A stretch of DNA of 64,000 bases from NCBI RefSeq assembly GCF_003663845.1, contig NZ_RCCA01000001.1:4278001-4342000 (forward strand), read 5' to 3'. Shown here piece by piece: positions 8,574 through 16,457 of this stretch. Below the pieces are notes generated by a model. It searched no databases. It saw only the letters and a list, made by a program, of their open reading frames with translations, and was not told the origin of the DNA. The DNA is from Chryseobacterium sp. 7. Its GTDB lineage: Bacteria > Bacteroidota > Bacteroidia > Flavobacteriales > Weeksellaceae. The position numbers and the translations under genes were made by a program. How positions within the stretch are numbered: position 1 is the stretch's first letter; each line of letters starts with the position of its first letter.

Positions 8574-8991
8574 AGAAAACATATTAACCTGTACTGAAGA
8601 AGTAAGAGTACGATTCAACGAGACAGATCCGTTGGGAATTGTCTGGCATGGGCATTATATCGTATATTTTGAAGACGGAAGAGAAGCTTTCGGGCGTCTG
8701 CACGGTCTTACCTATCTTGATATTCAGAATGCAGGATTTGTAACGCCTATCGTAAAAAGTACCTGCGAGCATTTTCTTCCTTTAAAATATGGAGAAACCT
8801 TCAAAATTGTAACTACTTTTATCAACTCTGTTTCTGCTAAGCTTATCTACAGATATGAGCTTTTCAATCAGGAAGATCAATTGGTATGCAGTGGTGAAAC
8901 CATTCAGGTTTTTCTTGATAGCAACGGAAGCTTATGCCTGTACAATCCGGAGTTTTTTCAAAACTGGAAAGATAAAATGGGATTATCATGA
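8563..8991 (+). CDS. YbgC/4-hydroxybenzoyl-CoA thioesterase-like hotdog protein
   Basis: A 142-residue single hotdog domain. The sequence FNETDPLGIVWHGHYIVYFE is the typical active-site segment of acyl-CoA thioesterases of the 4HBT/YbgC type, with the catalytic Asp (ETD) and the HGHY loop. In aryl polyene loci a thioesterase of this class hydrolyses or edits ACP-bound intermediates. It overlaps both neighbours by 4-11 nt. Confidence 0.88.
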   Translation: MQSKENILTCTEEVRVRFNETDPLGIVWHGHYIVYFEDGREAFGRLHGLTYLDIQNAGFVTPIVKSTCEHFLPLKYGETFKIVTTFINSVSAKLIYRYELFNQEDQLVCSGETIQVFLDSNGSLCLYNPEFFQNWKDKMGLS

Positions 8992-10145
8992 GGAAGGAAA
9001 TTTACATTACAGACTACAATTGTGTAACGCCGTTGGGCTTCAATATTGATTCCAATTGGAAAGCCCTTTCAGAAGGACAGTCTGGAGTTGCTTTACATAA
9101 AATCATAGACAATCAGGATCCTTTTTATGCTTCTATGATTGATTCTGACGAACTGGATGAAGAATTCAACAGATTCTTTACTCAGAATACAATTAATTTC
9201 ACAAGACTGGAAAAGATGCTTCTTTTAAGCTTACTGCCTCTTGTTGAGAAGCATTCTATATCAGAAGACACCGCTTTTATCCTTTCCACTACAAAAGGAA
9301 ATATCAGCCTGTTAAAAAACCAGTCTGAATTACCGGAAGGCGTTTATTTATCAAAATTAGCAGAAAAAATTGCAGATTTTTTTGGATTTAAAACAAAACC
9401 AATCATCGTTTCCAATGCCTGCGTTTCTGGGGTAATGGCGATTTCTGTTGCCAAAAATATGATTCAGGCAGGAAAATATAAGGATGCTTTTGTGATTGCA
9501 GGTGATGAGCTTTCTGAATTTGTTATTTCAGGATTCAATTCATTTCAGGCTATTGGCTCCGGGCCTTGCCAACCTTATGATAAAAACAGGGACGGGATCA
9601 ACATCGGTGAAGGTGCTGCTGCAGCTTATGTAACCGGTTGTCATTCTGACGAAGGAAGAATCCCAAAAAACGAAAAATTTAGTTTTAAAATTCTGGGAGA
9701 CTCTGCCGTGAATGATGCCAATCATATTTCCGGCCCTTCAAGAACGGGTGACGGTTTATATGCCAGTATAAAAAATGCAATGACAGAAGCGAAGGTTTCT
9801 TCAGAACAGATTGATTTTATTTCTGCTCACGGAACGGCTACTTTATATAACGACGAAATGGAAGCCATCGCTTTCAACAGAATGGATCTTCAGGATATTC
9901 CGCTCAACAGTATGAAAGGATATTATGGACATTGCCTTGGTGCATCCGGACTCTTGGAAAGCATTATTTCTATGGAAAGTGCCCTTCATAGTACTCTGCT
10001 TCCCTCGAAGAATTTTGAAGAAATGGGAGTTACCCAGCCTTTGAATATCATCAGAGAAAACCAAACTGCGGAAATTAAATATATTCTAAAGACCGCTTCA
10101 GGTTTTGGTGGCTGTAATGCGGCTATTGTATTGGAAAAATGTTAA
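8988..10145 (+). CDS. Beta-ketoacyl-ACP synthase (FabF/ApeR-like) with repeat-derived insertion
   Basis: A 385-residue ketosynthase with the full catalytic set: Cys145 (NACVSG), His281 (SAHGTAT) and His315 (YGHCLGASG). It is likely one of the condensing enzymes of polyene or alkyl chain synthesis. It has an oddity: the segment TGCHSDEGRIPKNEKF (about residues 217-232) follows the conserved GEGAAAAYV strand and precedes KILGDSAVNDANHISG. The DNA for the middle of this segment (9639-9662) is identical over 24 nt to one arm of the palindromic repeat at 13421. The active site is untouched, so the protein is probably functional. Confidence 0.9.
   Translation: MRKEIYITDYNCVTPLGFNIDSNWKALSEGQSGVALHKIIDNQDPFYASMIDSDELDEEFNRFFTQNTINFTRLEKMLLLSLLPLVEKHSISEDTAFILSTTKGNISLLKNQSELPEGVYLSKLAEKIADFFGFKTKPIIVSNACVSGVMAISVAKNMIQAGKYKDAFVIAGDELSEFVISGFNSFQAIGSGPCQPYDKNRDGINIGEGAAAAYVTGCHSDEGRIPKNEKFSFKILGDSAVNDANHISGPSRTGDGLYASIKNAMTEAKVSSEQIDFISAHGTATLYNDEMEAIAFNRMDLQDIPLNSMKGYYGHCLGASGLLESIISMESALHSTLLPSKNFEEMGVTQPLNIIRENQTAEIKYILKTASGFGGCNAAIVLEKC
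9639..9662 (+). repeat. Half copy of palindromic repeat embedded in a ketosynthase gene
   Basis: 24 nt identical to 13421-13444, beginning TGTCATTCTGACGAAGG. The right arm of the palindrome is missing here. The insertion keeps the reading frame and lies in a surface-loop position between two conserved KS blocks. Confidence 0.8.
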
Positions 10146-10155
10146 ATTGAATGTA

Positions 10156-10695
10156 ATGAAGAAAACAAACACCTGTACCATAGAACATTCAAAAATAACT
10201 GTTGACGGACATCTTATTTTTGAAAGCCAGAGCGAAACTTTTCAGGAATTTGCCAAAGAAGCGTATAAAAGTTTAGATCTCAGCTATCCTAAATTTCATA
10301 AAATGGATAATTTGAGTAAACTGGCTTTTCTTTCCGCAGAAACTATTTTGAAAAACGAAGATCACAGCAGAACAGCTATTGTTTTTGCCAACAGATCATC
10401 CAGTCTGGATACCGATTTCAAATATCAGGAAAGCATCAATGACCAGGATAACTTTTATCCGAGTCCTGCAGTTTTTGTCTACACTTTACCCAATATCTGT
10501 GTAGGCGAAATCAGCATTAAGCACAAAATGCAGACAGAAAATGCTTTTTTTGTGCTGGATGAATTTGATGAGAAATTTTTGAATGATTATTCTGAACAAA
10601 TCCTGCAGTCCGGCAAGGCTGACAAAGTATTGTGTGGCTGGGTAGAATTGTATCAGGAAAATTACAAAGCTTTTGTATATTTGCTCACCTTATAA
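10156..10695 (+). CDS. Half-length ketosynthase-like protein without active site
   Basis: A 179-residue protein. I chose the ATG at 10156, 11 nt after the ketosynthase stop; an earlier in-frame ATG lies inside that gene. The middle (FANRSSSLDTDFKYQESI through SPAVFVYTLPNICVGEI) resembles the N-terminal half of ketosynthases around the substrate pocket, but no catalytic Cys motif and no HGTxT or GHxxG motif follows. It is therefore a truncated, non-catalytic KS relative, probably a partner subunit. The coding quality is good and there is no internal stop, so it looks maintained rather than decaying. Confidence 0.7.
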   Translation: MKKTNTCTIEHSKITVDGHLIFESQSETFQEFAKEAYKSLDLSYPKFHKMDNLSKLAFLSAETILKNEDHSRTAIVFANRSSSLDTDFKYQESINDQDNFYPSPAVFVYTLPNICVGEISIKHKMQTENAFFVLDEFDEKFLNDYSEQILQSGKADKVLCGWVELYQENYKAFVYLLTL

Positions 10696-10696
10696 A

Positions 10697-10716
10697 AATG
10701 TAACAATATAACAGTG
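10697..10716 (+). repeat. Short dispersed repeat, copy 1
   Basis: AATGTAACAATATAACAGTG just before an ACP gene. The minus strand at 26427-26446, next to the other ACP gene, carries the same 20-mer with two differences. Confidence 0.5.
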
Positions 10717-10769
10717 CAATGATGTAATGATCTTTATGATATACTGAAACACTGATAAACAACTTAATT

Positions 10770-11027
10770 ATGGAAAACTTAAAAACAGAATTGAAGCACA
10801 AAATTATTGAAGTTCTTAACCTTGAAGATGTATCTGTAGAAGAAATCAAAGATACTGATCCGTTATTCGGAGGAGGATTAGGACTGGATTCTATCGATGC
10901 TTTGGAATTGATTGTTCTTCTTGATAAAGACTACGGGATAAAATTAGCTGATCCTAAAAAAGGAAAGGAAATCTTCCAATCTATCGATACGATGGCTAAA
11001 TTCATCGAGGACAACAGAACAAAATAA
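10770..11027 (+). CDS. Acyl carrier protein (first)
   Basis: An 85-residue ACP with the phosphopantetheine site GLGLDSIDALEL (Ser41). The sequence DPLFGGGLGLDSIDALELIVLL is the usual helix II region of polyene-type ACPs. It presumably carries the growing aryl polyene or the alkyl chain; a second ACP is at 26481-26735. Gaps of 74 and 88 nt on either side suggest its own expression level within the operon. Confidence 0.93.
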   Translation: MENLKTELKHKIIEVLNLEDVSVEEIKDTDPLFGGGLGLDSIDALELIVLLDKDYGIKLADPKKGKEIFQSIDTMAKFIEDNRTK

Positions 11028-11115
11028 TTATTATTTAAACGCAGGGTTATCAGAGAAGAATACAATAAAAATCTTTTCTGTCCATTGCGTTAAATAATTC
11101 AAGAAAAACTAATTA

Positions 11116-12315
11116 ATGAGTCAAAAAATTGCCATAACAGGAATGGGCATCATTTCCTCCATCGGAAACAATGTGGAGGAAAATTTTATTTCATTACAAT
11201 CCGGAAAACATGGTATTTCAGATATCGAAATGTTTGAAACCCGCCATGCCGGAATCATTAAAACCGGTGAGATAAAACTAACCAATGAAGCGCTTGTAGA
11301 GAAACTTCACCTTGATGAAGACAATAATATAACAAGAACCTCTTTATTGGGAATGATTGCCGCCAAAGAAGCCGTAGAAAGTGCCGGAATATCAGATATC
11401 AACAGCTGCAGAACCGGGCTTATTTCTTCTACCAGTGTCGGAGGAATGGATATTACCGAAAAATATTTCTACTCTTACGAAGACTTTCCTGAAAAGCAAA
11501 AATATATTGACGCCCACGATGCCGGAAATTCCTCATTGGCTATTGCTGATTATCTGGGATTAAAAGGGATGGTTTCTACTATCAGTACAGCCTGTTCATC
11601 AGCTGCCAATGCAATTATGATGGGCGCTAAACTGATCAAAAACGGAGTTTTGGACCGTGTGATTGTCGGAGGAACAGATTCTCTTTCAAAATTTACTTTG
11701 AATGGATTCAATACCCTGATGATTCTTACCGACTCTTACAATACTCCTTTTGACAATAACAGAAAAGGACTGAATCTTGGGGAAGCCGCCGCTTTCTTAG
11801 TGCTTGAGTCCGAAGAAATTGTCAAAAAAGAAAACAAAAAGGTTCTTGCTTATCTTTCCGGATATGGAAATGCCAATGATGCACACCATCAGACCGCTTC
11901 TTCAGAAAACGGACAGGGCGCATTTCTAGCCATGCAGCAAGCCCTTAAGATTTCCGGATTGGAAAAAGAAAATATAGATTATATCAACGTTCACGGGACA
12001 GCGACTCCTAATAATGATTTATCTGAAGGAATTGCCATGATCAGAATCTTCGGAGAAAACAAAGTTCCTGAATTCAGCTCTACGAAAGCATTTACAGGTC
12101 ATACTTTGGCTGCGGCAGCAGGAATTGAAGCTGTATTTTCAATTTTAGCCATGCAATACAGCCTGATTTTCCCGAACCTGAATTTTAAAACAAAAATGGA
12201 AGAGTTTGACCTTACTCCTGTTACTGAATTGAAAAAGAAAAACATCAATCATGTGCTTTCCAACTCATTTGGATTCGGAGGAAACTGTTCTACCTTAATT
12301 TTCTCAAAATCATGA
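11116..12315 (+). CDS. Beta-ketoacyl-ACP synthase (FabF type, catalytic subunit of the KS/CLF pair)
   Basis: A 399-residue ketosynthase with Cys160 (STACSSA), His293 (NVHGTAT) and His329 (FTGHTLAAAAG), and the C-terminal SNSFGFGGNC. It overlaps the next gene, which lacks all three residues, by 4 nt. This is the arrangement of type II PKS KS-alpha/KS-beta pairs (ApeO-ApeC in aryl polyene systems). It is likely the enzyme that elongates the polyene. Confidence 0.92.
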   Translation: MSQKIAITGMGIISSIGNNVEENFISLQSGKHGISDIEMFETRHAGIIKTGEIKLTNEALVEKLHLDEDNNITRTSLLGMIAAKEAVESAGISDINSCRTGLISSTSVGGMDITEKYFYSYEDFPEKQKYIDAHDAGNSSLAIADYLGLKGMVSTISTACSSAANAIMMGAKLIKNGVLDRVIVGGTDSLSKFTLNGFNTLMILTDSYNTPFDNNRKGLNLGEAAAFLVLESEEIVKKENKKVLAYLSGYGNANDAHHQTASSENGQGAFLAMQQALKISGLEKENIDYINVHGTATPNNDLSEGIAMIRIFGENKVPEFSSTKAFTGHTLAAAAGIEAVFSILAMQYSLIFPNLNFKTKMEEFDLTPVTELKKKNINHVLSNSFGFGGNCSTLIFSKS

Positions 12316-13373
12316 GTGCAGTATACATCAACAGTGCATCCTGTATCTCAGTTCAGGACACATTAAACGAAAATATTCTTCAGAACCTTACTCCAGAGAA
12401 TTCTTCAAATATCATTAAGGCAATAGAACCCAATTACAAAGAGTTCATTCCGCCTGCAATGATCAGAAGAATGTCTAAAACAGTAAAAATGAGTTCCGTA
12501 GCATCTCATTATGCATTAAAGGAGGCTGGAATTGAAAAGCCGGATGCCATCATTGTAGGAACCGGAATGGGATGCTCACAAGATTCTGAAAAGTTCCTGA
12601 AAAATGTGATTGATAATCAGGAAGAGTTCCTTACACCCACCTTTTTCATCCAGTCTACTCACAACACGGTAGCAGGACAGATTGCGTTGGGATTGCAGTG
12701 CCATGCATATAATTTCACCTATGTAAATACTTCTTCTTCACTGGAATTTTCATTACTGGATGCTCAGCTTCAGATTAATGACGGGGAAGCAGAAAATGTT
12801 CTGGTAGGCTCCACAGATGAACAGACGGATAGAACAATGGAATTGTACTGTTTGAATAATACTATCAAAAAAGAGACAGATCTTCCTGCCGACTACTTAA
12901 ATTCCAATACCAATGGAGTAATCTGGGGTGAAGGAGCCAGCTTTTTTGTGGTAGGAAAAAATAAAACTGAAAATTCTTATGCTAAGCTTAAAAATATTCA
13001 GATCAGCAGCAAAGTCGATTTGAATGAAGTACAGAAATTTATCCAAAATTTCTTAACTCAAAACAATCTGCCATCTCATGATATTGATGCGGTTATTTTA
13101 GGATTTAGCGGAGATGCAGAATCAGATACATATTATACAAAAGCAATGGGTCTGTTTCCAAGTTCATCACAATTGTATTATAAACATTTGAGTGGAGAAT
13201 TCAATACAGCAAGTGGTTTTTCAACGTTTATGGCTTGTCATATCCTTAAGGAACAGCAGATCCCTGAAATCATGATGATCAATTCTCAGAAAAAAGAAAA
13301 CGTGAAGAATGTTCTTCTTTACAATCATCTGGGAGGTCATGATCACAGTCTGGTATTATTGGAAAAGGCATAA
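12312..13373 (+). CDS. Chain-length-factor-like ketosynthase homologue
   Basis: A 353-residue KS-fold protein in which the active Cys is Ser141 (VNTSSSLEFS), the HGTxT motif is gone (VILGFSGDAESD) and the GHxxG motif reads KHLSGEFNTASG. This is the pattern of a chain length factor that pairs with the catalytic KS encoded just upstream (ATG overlaps the stop). In aryl polyene systems the KS/CLF heterodimer sets chain length. It is the last gene before a short palindromic spacer. Confidence 0.85.
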   Translation: MSAVYINSASCISVQDTLNENILQNLTPENSSNIIKAIEPNYKEFIPPAMIRRMSKTVKMSSVASHYALKEAGIEKPDAIIVGTGMGCSQDSEKFLKNVIDNQEEFLTPTFFIQSTHNTVAGQIALGLQCHAYNFTYVNTSSSLEFSLLDAQLQINDGEAENVLVGSTDEQTDRTMELYCLNNTIKKETDLPADYLNSNTNGVIWGEGASFFVVGKNKTENSYAKLKNIQISSKVDLNEVQKFIQNFLTQNNLPSHDIDAVILGFSGDAESDTYYTKAMGLFPSSSQLYYKHLSGEFNTASGFSTFMACHILKEQQIPEIMMINSQKKENVKNVLLYNHLGGHDHSLVLLEKA

Positions 13374-13420
13374 TTGTTGAAAAGTCAATAGTGACTTTCT
13401 TACAACCAAAGCAGTACTGC

Positions 13421-13497
13421 TGTCATTCTGACGAAGGAAGAATCTCTGCTTTTATATGATAGATTCTTCATTTCACTTCGCTACATTCAGAATGGCA
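13421..13497. repeat. Imperfect palindromic (REP-like) intergenic element
   Basis: The left arm begins TGTCATTCTGACGAAGG. The right arm ends CATTCAGAATGGCA, and its reverse complement (TGCCATTCTGAATG, then CGAAGTGAAATGAAGAATCT) matches the left arm apart from a short asymmetry. The loop is about 15 nt. It would fold into a long hairpin in the KS/CLF to NodB spacer. One arm recurs inside the ketosynthase gene at 9639. Confidence 0.75.
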
Positions 13498-13543
13498 GAA
13501 TGGGTATAAATCCTGGAAGTTTAACAATAAAAAACAGTCAGCA

Positions 13544-14299
13544 ATGAAACATTATCTCTTCATCCTGTTCTATCTTTTCTGCAACGTATTTATTTATGCG
13601 TTCCATGGAAGCTTTTGGGTGTATCTGTTTTGTTTTTTTGCTTTTTCTGCTGTAGTCGTTTGGGGTTCATTTGATATCGGACTGGGATATTTTGTGAACA
13701 GCATTACCCATAAACGAACCAGAATCAAAGAAGTAGCTCTTACATTTGATGACGGGCCTACAGAATTTACTCCAAAGTTTTTAGACCTGCTTAAAGAACA
13801 TCAGGTAAAAGCAACCTTTTTCTGTATAGGAAAACAGATTGAAAAATATCCTGAAACATTTCAGAGGATTATTGCAGAAGGTCATACCATTGGAAATCAT
13901 ACGTTATCACATTCCAATTCTACAGGGTTTTTATCGACTTCAAAAATGATAGAGGAAATTGAAAAATGTGATGAAGTCATGAAAAATGCAGGAAATATTG
14001 AAACTGGCCTCTATCGGCCGCCTTTCGGGGTAACGAATCCCAATATTGCAAAAGCAATCAAAAAGACAAATAAAATAAGCATCGGTTGGAATGTCCGATC
14101 ATTAGATACCATCACTGATGACGAAAAGAAGATCTATAACAGAGTAACCAAAGGCCTGAAAAATGGGAGTATTATCCTTCTTCACGATACTTCGGAAAAG
14201 ACCTTTCGGGTGCTGAAAGATTTATTAGTATTTTTGGAGGATAAAAAATATTCAACCTTTACTGTTGATACAGTTATAAATTCAAATAGAAATGATTAA
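13544..14299 (+). CDS. Polysaccharide deacetylase (NodB) family protein
   Basis: A 251-residue protein with two N-terminal TM helices, then a NodB domain with motifs LTFDDGPT, HTLSHSN and YRPPFG, and ILLHD near the end. Metal-binding Asp/His/His are all present. NodB proteins remove N- or O-acetyl groups from glycans or small molecules. Its substrate in the pigment locus is unknown. It overlaps the LolA-like gene by 8 nt, suggesting an envelope-linked transport module. Confidence 0.88.
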   Translation: MKHYLFILFYLFCNVFIYAFHGSFWVYLFCFFAFSAVVVWGSFDIGLGYFVNSITHKRTRIKEVALTFDDGPTEFTPKFLDLLKEHQVKATFFCIGKQIEKYPETFQRIIAEGHTIGNHTLSHSNSTGFLSTSKMIEEIEKCDEVMKNAGNIETGLYRPPFGVTNPNIAKAIKKTNKISIGWNVRSLDTITDDEKKIYNRVTKGLKNGSIILLHDTSEKTFRVLKDLLVFLEDKKYSTFTVDTVINSNRND

Positions 14300-14918
14300 A
14301 AATATTGCTTTCGGGGCATTCTTATTGGTTTCCGGGTTCTTTTTTGCACAAAACACAGCAATGTCAGGAGCTGAAGCCAAAGCATTTGTATCGAAGGTTT
14401 CTTCAGAGACAAAAGAGATTAAAACCTTGCAGAGTGATTTTACCCAGACCAAAAAAATGGATTTCCTGGATAAAAGCATTGTTACTTACGGGAAAATGTC
14501 TTTACAGACTCCCAATATGCTGAGCTGGAGATATACCAAGCCTTATCAGTACAGTATTGTTTTTAAAAGCAATAAAATTTTCATCAATGATCAGGGGAAA
14601 AAATCTTCTGTAGATGCCAAGAGCAAAACATTTGAAAAAATCAATAAACTGATTGTAGGAAGTTCAAACGGAACAATGTTCAATGATCCGGAGTTCACCG
14701 TAACGTATTTTAAAAACGTTAATTACAATGTGGCGAAGTTTATTCCCAAGACATCACAGCTGTTGAAATACATCAAACAGATTGAGCTTTATTTCCCAAA
14801 GAACCAATCTACAGTTTCCCAGGTAAATATGACTGAGGCTTCCGGAGATACTACGAATATTGTTTTCAAAAATACAAAGATCAATGCTTCCATTCCTGCG
14901 TCAGAGTTTTCTTTATAG
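14292..14918 (+). CDS. LolA-like periplasmic lipid/lipoprotein carrier
   Basis: A 208-residue protein with a signal peptide (MIKNIAFGAFLLVSGFFFAQ) and a LolA-type body: LQSDFTQTKKMDFLDKSIVTYGKM and MLSWRYTKPYQYSIVF. LolA homologues in aryl polyene and xanthomonadin loci are thought to carry the hydrophobic pigment ester across the periplasm. This is inference from context. It overlaps a lipoprotein gene at its 3' end. Confidence 0.85.
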   Translation: MIKNIAFGAFLLVSGFFFAQNTAMSGAEAKAFVSKVSSETKEIKTLQSDFTQTKKMDFLDKSIVTYGKMSLQTPNMLSWRYTKPYQYSIVFKSNKIFINDQGKKSSVDAKSKTFEKINKLIVGSSNGTMFNDPEFTVTYFKNVNYNVAKFIPKTSQLLKYIKQIELYFPKNQSTVSQVNMTEASGDTTNIVFKNTKINASIPASEFSL

Positions 14919-15519
14919 CCTTATTCTGATATTGGCAGTCTCCTGTAAAACATATCAGTTAGCAGATGTAAAGCCTGTTTCTTCCTCTGAGAAAGTGGTT
15001 GAAAATTTATACTTTTCTTCCGGTGAAGATTATGTCTACAAATGCCAGATGGATATTTATAAAAACCATGTGAGCGGAATTCTGATCATCAAAAAACTGA
15101 ATGAAACAACACATCGCGTTGCTTTAACTTCAGATTTTGGAAATAAATTGATTGATTTCGAAGTTTCTGAGAATGACTTCAAACTGAACTATGTACTTCC
15201 TGATCTGGATAAAAAAATAGTCATCAATTTTCTGAAAAACGATTTTCAGCAACTTCTAAAAAGAAAATATCCAGTCAGTGAAAGCTTTGAAAACAGCAAT
15301 GCTAAAATCTATCTTTCAAAAATGGAGAATAAGAGGTATTATTTATTTTTCAACAGGGAGAACGGTTTATTAAAAGAGATTGTTTACACCAAAAGCAACA
15401 GGGAGAAAATCGATTTCACTTTTGATGCAAAAAAACCTATCTTCGCGGATAGCTTAAATCTACAGCACAAAGACTTTAAGATCAATATAAAACTATTTCA
15501 AATAACCGAAACAGAATAA
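14884..15519 (+). CDS. Putative lipoprotein partner of the LolA-like protein
   Basis: A 211-residue protein with a lipobox (LILAVSC) after a short hydrophobic signal. The start at 14884 (MLPFLRQSFLY) is preferred, though 14860 is also in frame; either way the gene overlaps the LolA gene 3' end. The body is beta-rich with many short strands and could be LolB-like, the outer-membrane acceptor. No diagnostic motif proves that. Confidence 0.7.
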   Translation: MLPFLRQSFLYSLILILAVSCKTYQLADVKPVSSSEKVVENLYFSSGEDYVYKCQMDIYKNHVSGILIIKKLNETTHRVALTSDFGNKLIDFEVSENDFKLNYVLPDLDKKIVINFLKNDFQQLLKRKYPVSESFENSNAKIYLSKMENKRYYLFFNRENGLLKEIVYTKSNREKIDFTFDAKKPIFADSLNLQHKDFKINIKLFQITETE

Positions 15520-15600
15520 TTTCCCACAGGAAAAACATGTACAGCCATAAACGTCTTTTCAGACCAGTGCAGTGTACATTTAATCTTAAAAAATAAGATC

Positions 15601-15972
15601 ATGCAAACCATTCTTACAGATTTTTATACTTTAACATCATACGATAAAACAGAAGACGGAAAGTTTACCGCTCACATCCACCTGAATAAGGACCACGAGA
15701 TTTTTAAAGGACATTTTCCTGGAAATCCGGTAACTCCCGGTGTTTGTATGATGCAAATTATTAAGGAATTGACTGAAGAATTTACAGGTTCAAAATTATT
15801 CCTGAAAACAGCTTCTAATGTAAAATTCATGGCGATTATCAATCCTTTTGAGACTCCTGATCTGGTACTTCAACTGGATATTGCTGAAAATGAAGAAGAT
15901 GTTAAAGTAAAAAATACAACTTCTTTTGGCGAGACTATTGCATTGAAATTGTCTGTAAGCTATAAAAAATAA
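15601..15972 (+). CDS. 3-hydroxyacyl-ACP dehydratase-like protein (ApeI-like)
   Basis: A 123-residue hotdog protein with the full loop FKGHFPGNPVTPGV, so the catalytic His is present, but the residue 14 positions on, Glu in FabZ, is Gln (VCMMQIIKEL). This is the reverse of the two dehydratase-like proteins at 3441 and 3880, which keep the Glu but lack the His. Active sites of FabZ form across the dimer interface, so it may act with one of them. It is followed 4 nt later by a small periplasmic protein. Confidence 0.85.
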   Translation: MQTILTDFYTLTSYDKTEDGKFTAHIHLNKDHEIFKGHFPGNPVTPGVCMMQIIKELTEEFTGSKLFLKTASNVKFMAIINPFETPDLVLQLDIAENEEDVKVKNTTSFGETIALKLSVSYKK

Positions 15973-15976
15973 CATC

Positions 15977-16453
15977 ATGAAACTAATCTTCTCATTCATA
16001 GCAGCATTTGTTTTTTTCTTTCAGTCTGATCTTGAAACACTGAGAAACAGCTATGCTAAAGCCAATGAATCTAATACCAATACTACCAGCTTCATTGAAA
16101 CTGCAGAAAAACAATCCGGTTCGGATGCCGTCACTGTAGGATACAAGGCAGCAGCAAAGATCATGGAGGCCAAAATTGCAAAAAGCAACAGAAAATCATT
16201 GGTAAAAACAGGCGCAACAAGCCTTGAAGCTGTTATCAAAAGTAATCCTAATAATGCAGAGCTTCGTCTGATCAGACTAAGCGTACAGGAAAACATTCCG
16301 AAAATTGTAGGATACCGTGGAAGCCTGAAGGATGATAAAGCTTTCCTGTTGAATAATTACAGCAAACAAAATACAGCTTTAAAAGGCTATATCAAGAGGT
16401 TTGCTATACAATCCAAAACCATTACAGAGGCGGAAAGAGCCACTTTAAAATAA
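15977..16453 (+). CDS. Small secreted helical protein of the flexirubin locus
   Basis: A 158-residue protein with a signal peptide (MKLIFSFIAAFVFFFQ) and an all-helical, Lys/Ala-rich body. KSNPNNAELRLIRLSVQENIP suggests a TPR-like repeat. No enzyme motif. It lies 4 nt after a dehydratase gene and 4 nt before the glycosyltransferase gene, so it belongs to the operon. Confidence 0.65.
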   Translation: MKLIFSFIAAFVFFFQSDLETLRNSYAKANESNTNTTSFIETAEKQSGSDAVTVGYKAAAKIMEAKIAKSNRKSLVKTGATSLEAVIKSNPNNAELRLIRLSVQENIPKIVGYRGSLKDDKAFLLNNYSKQNTALKGYIKRFAIQSKTITEAERATLK

Positions 16454-16457
16454 AAAA

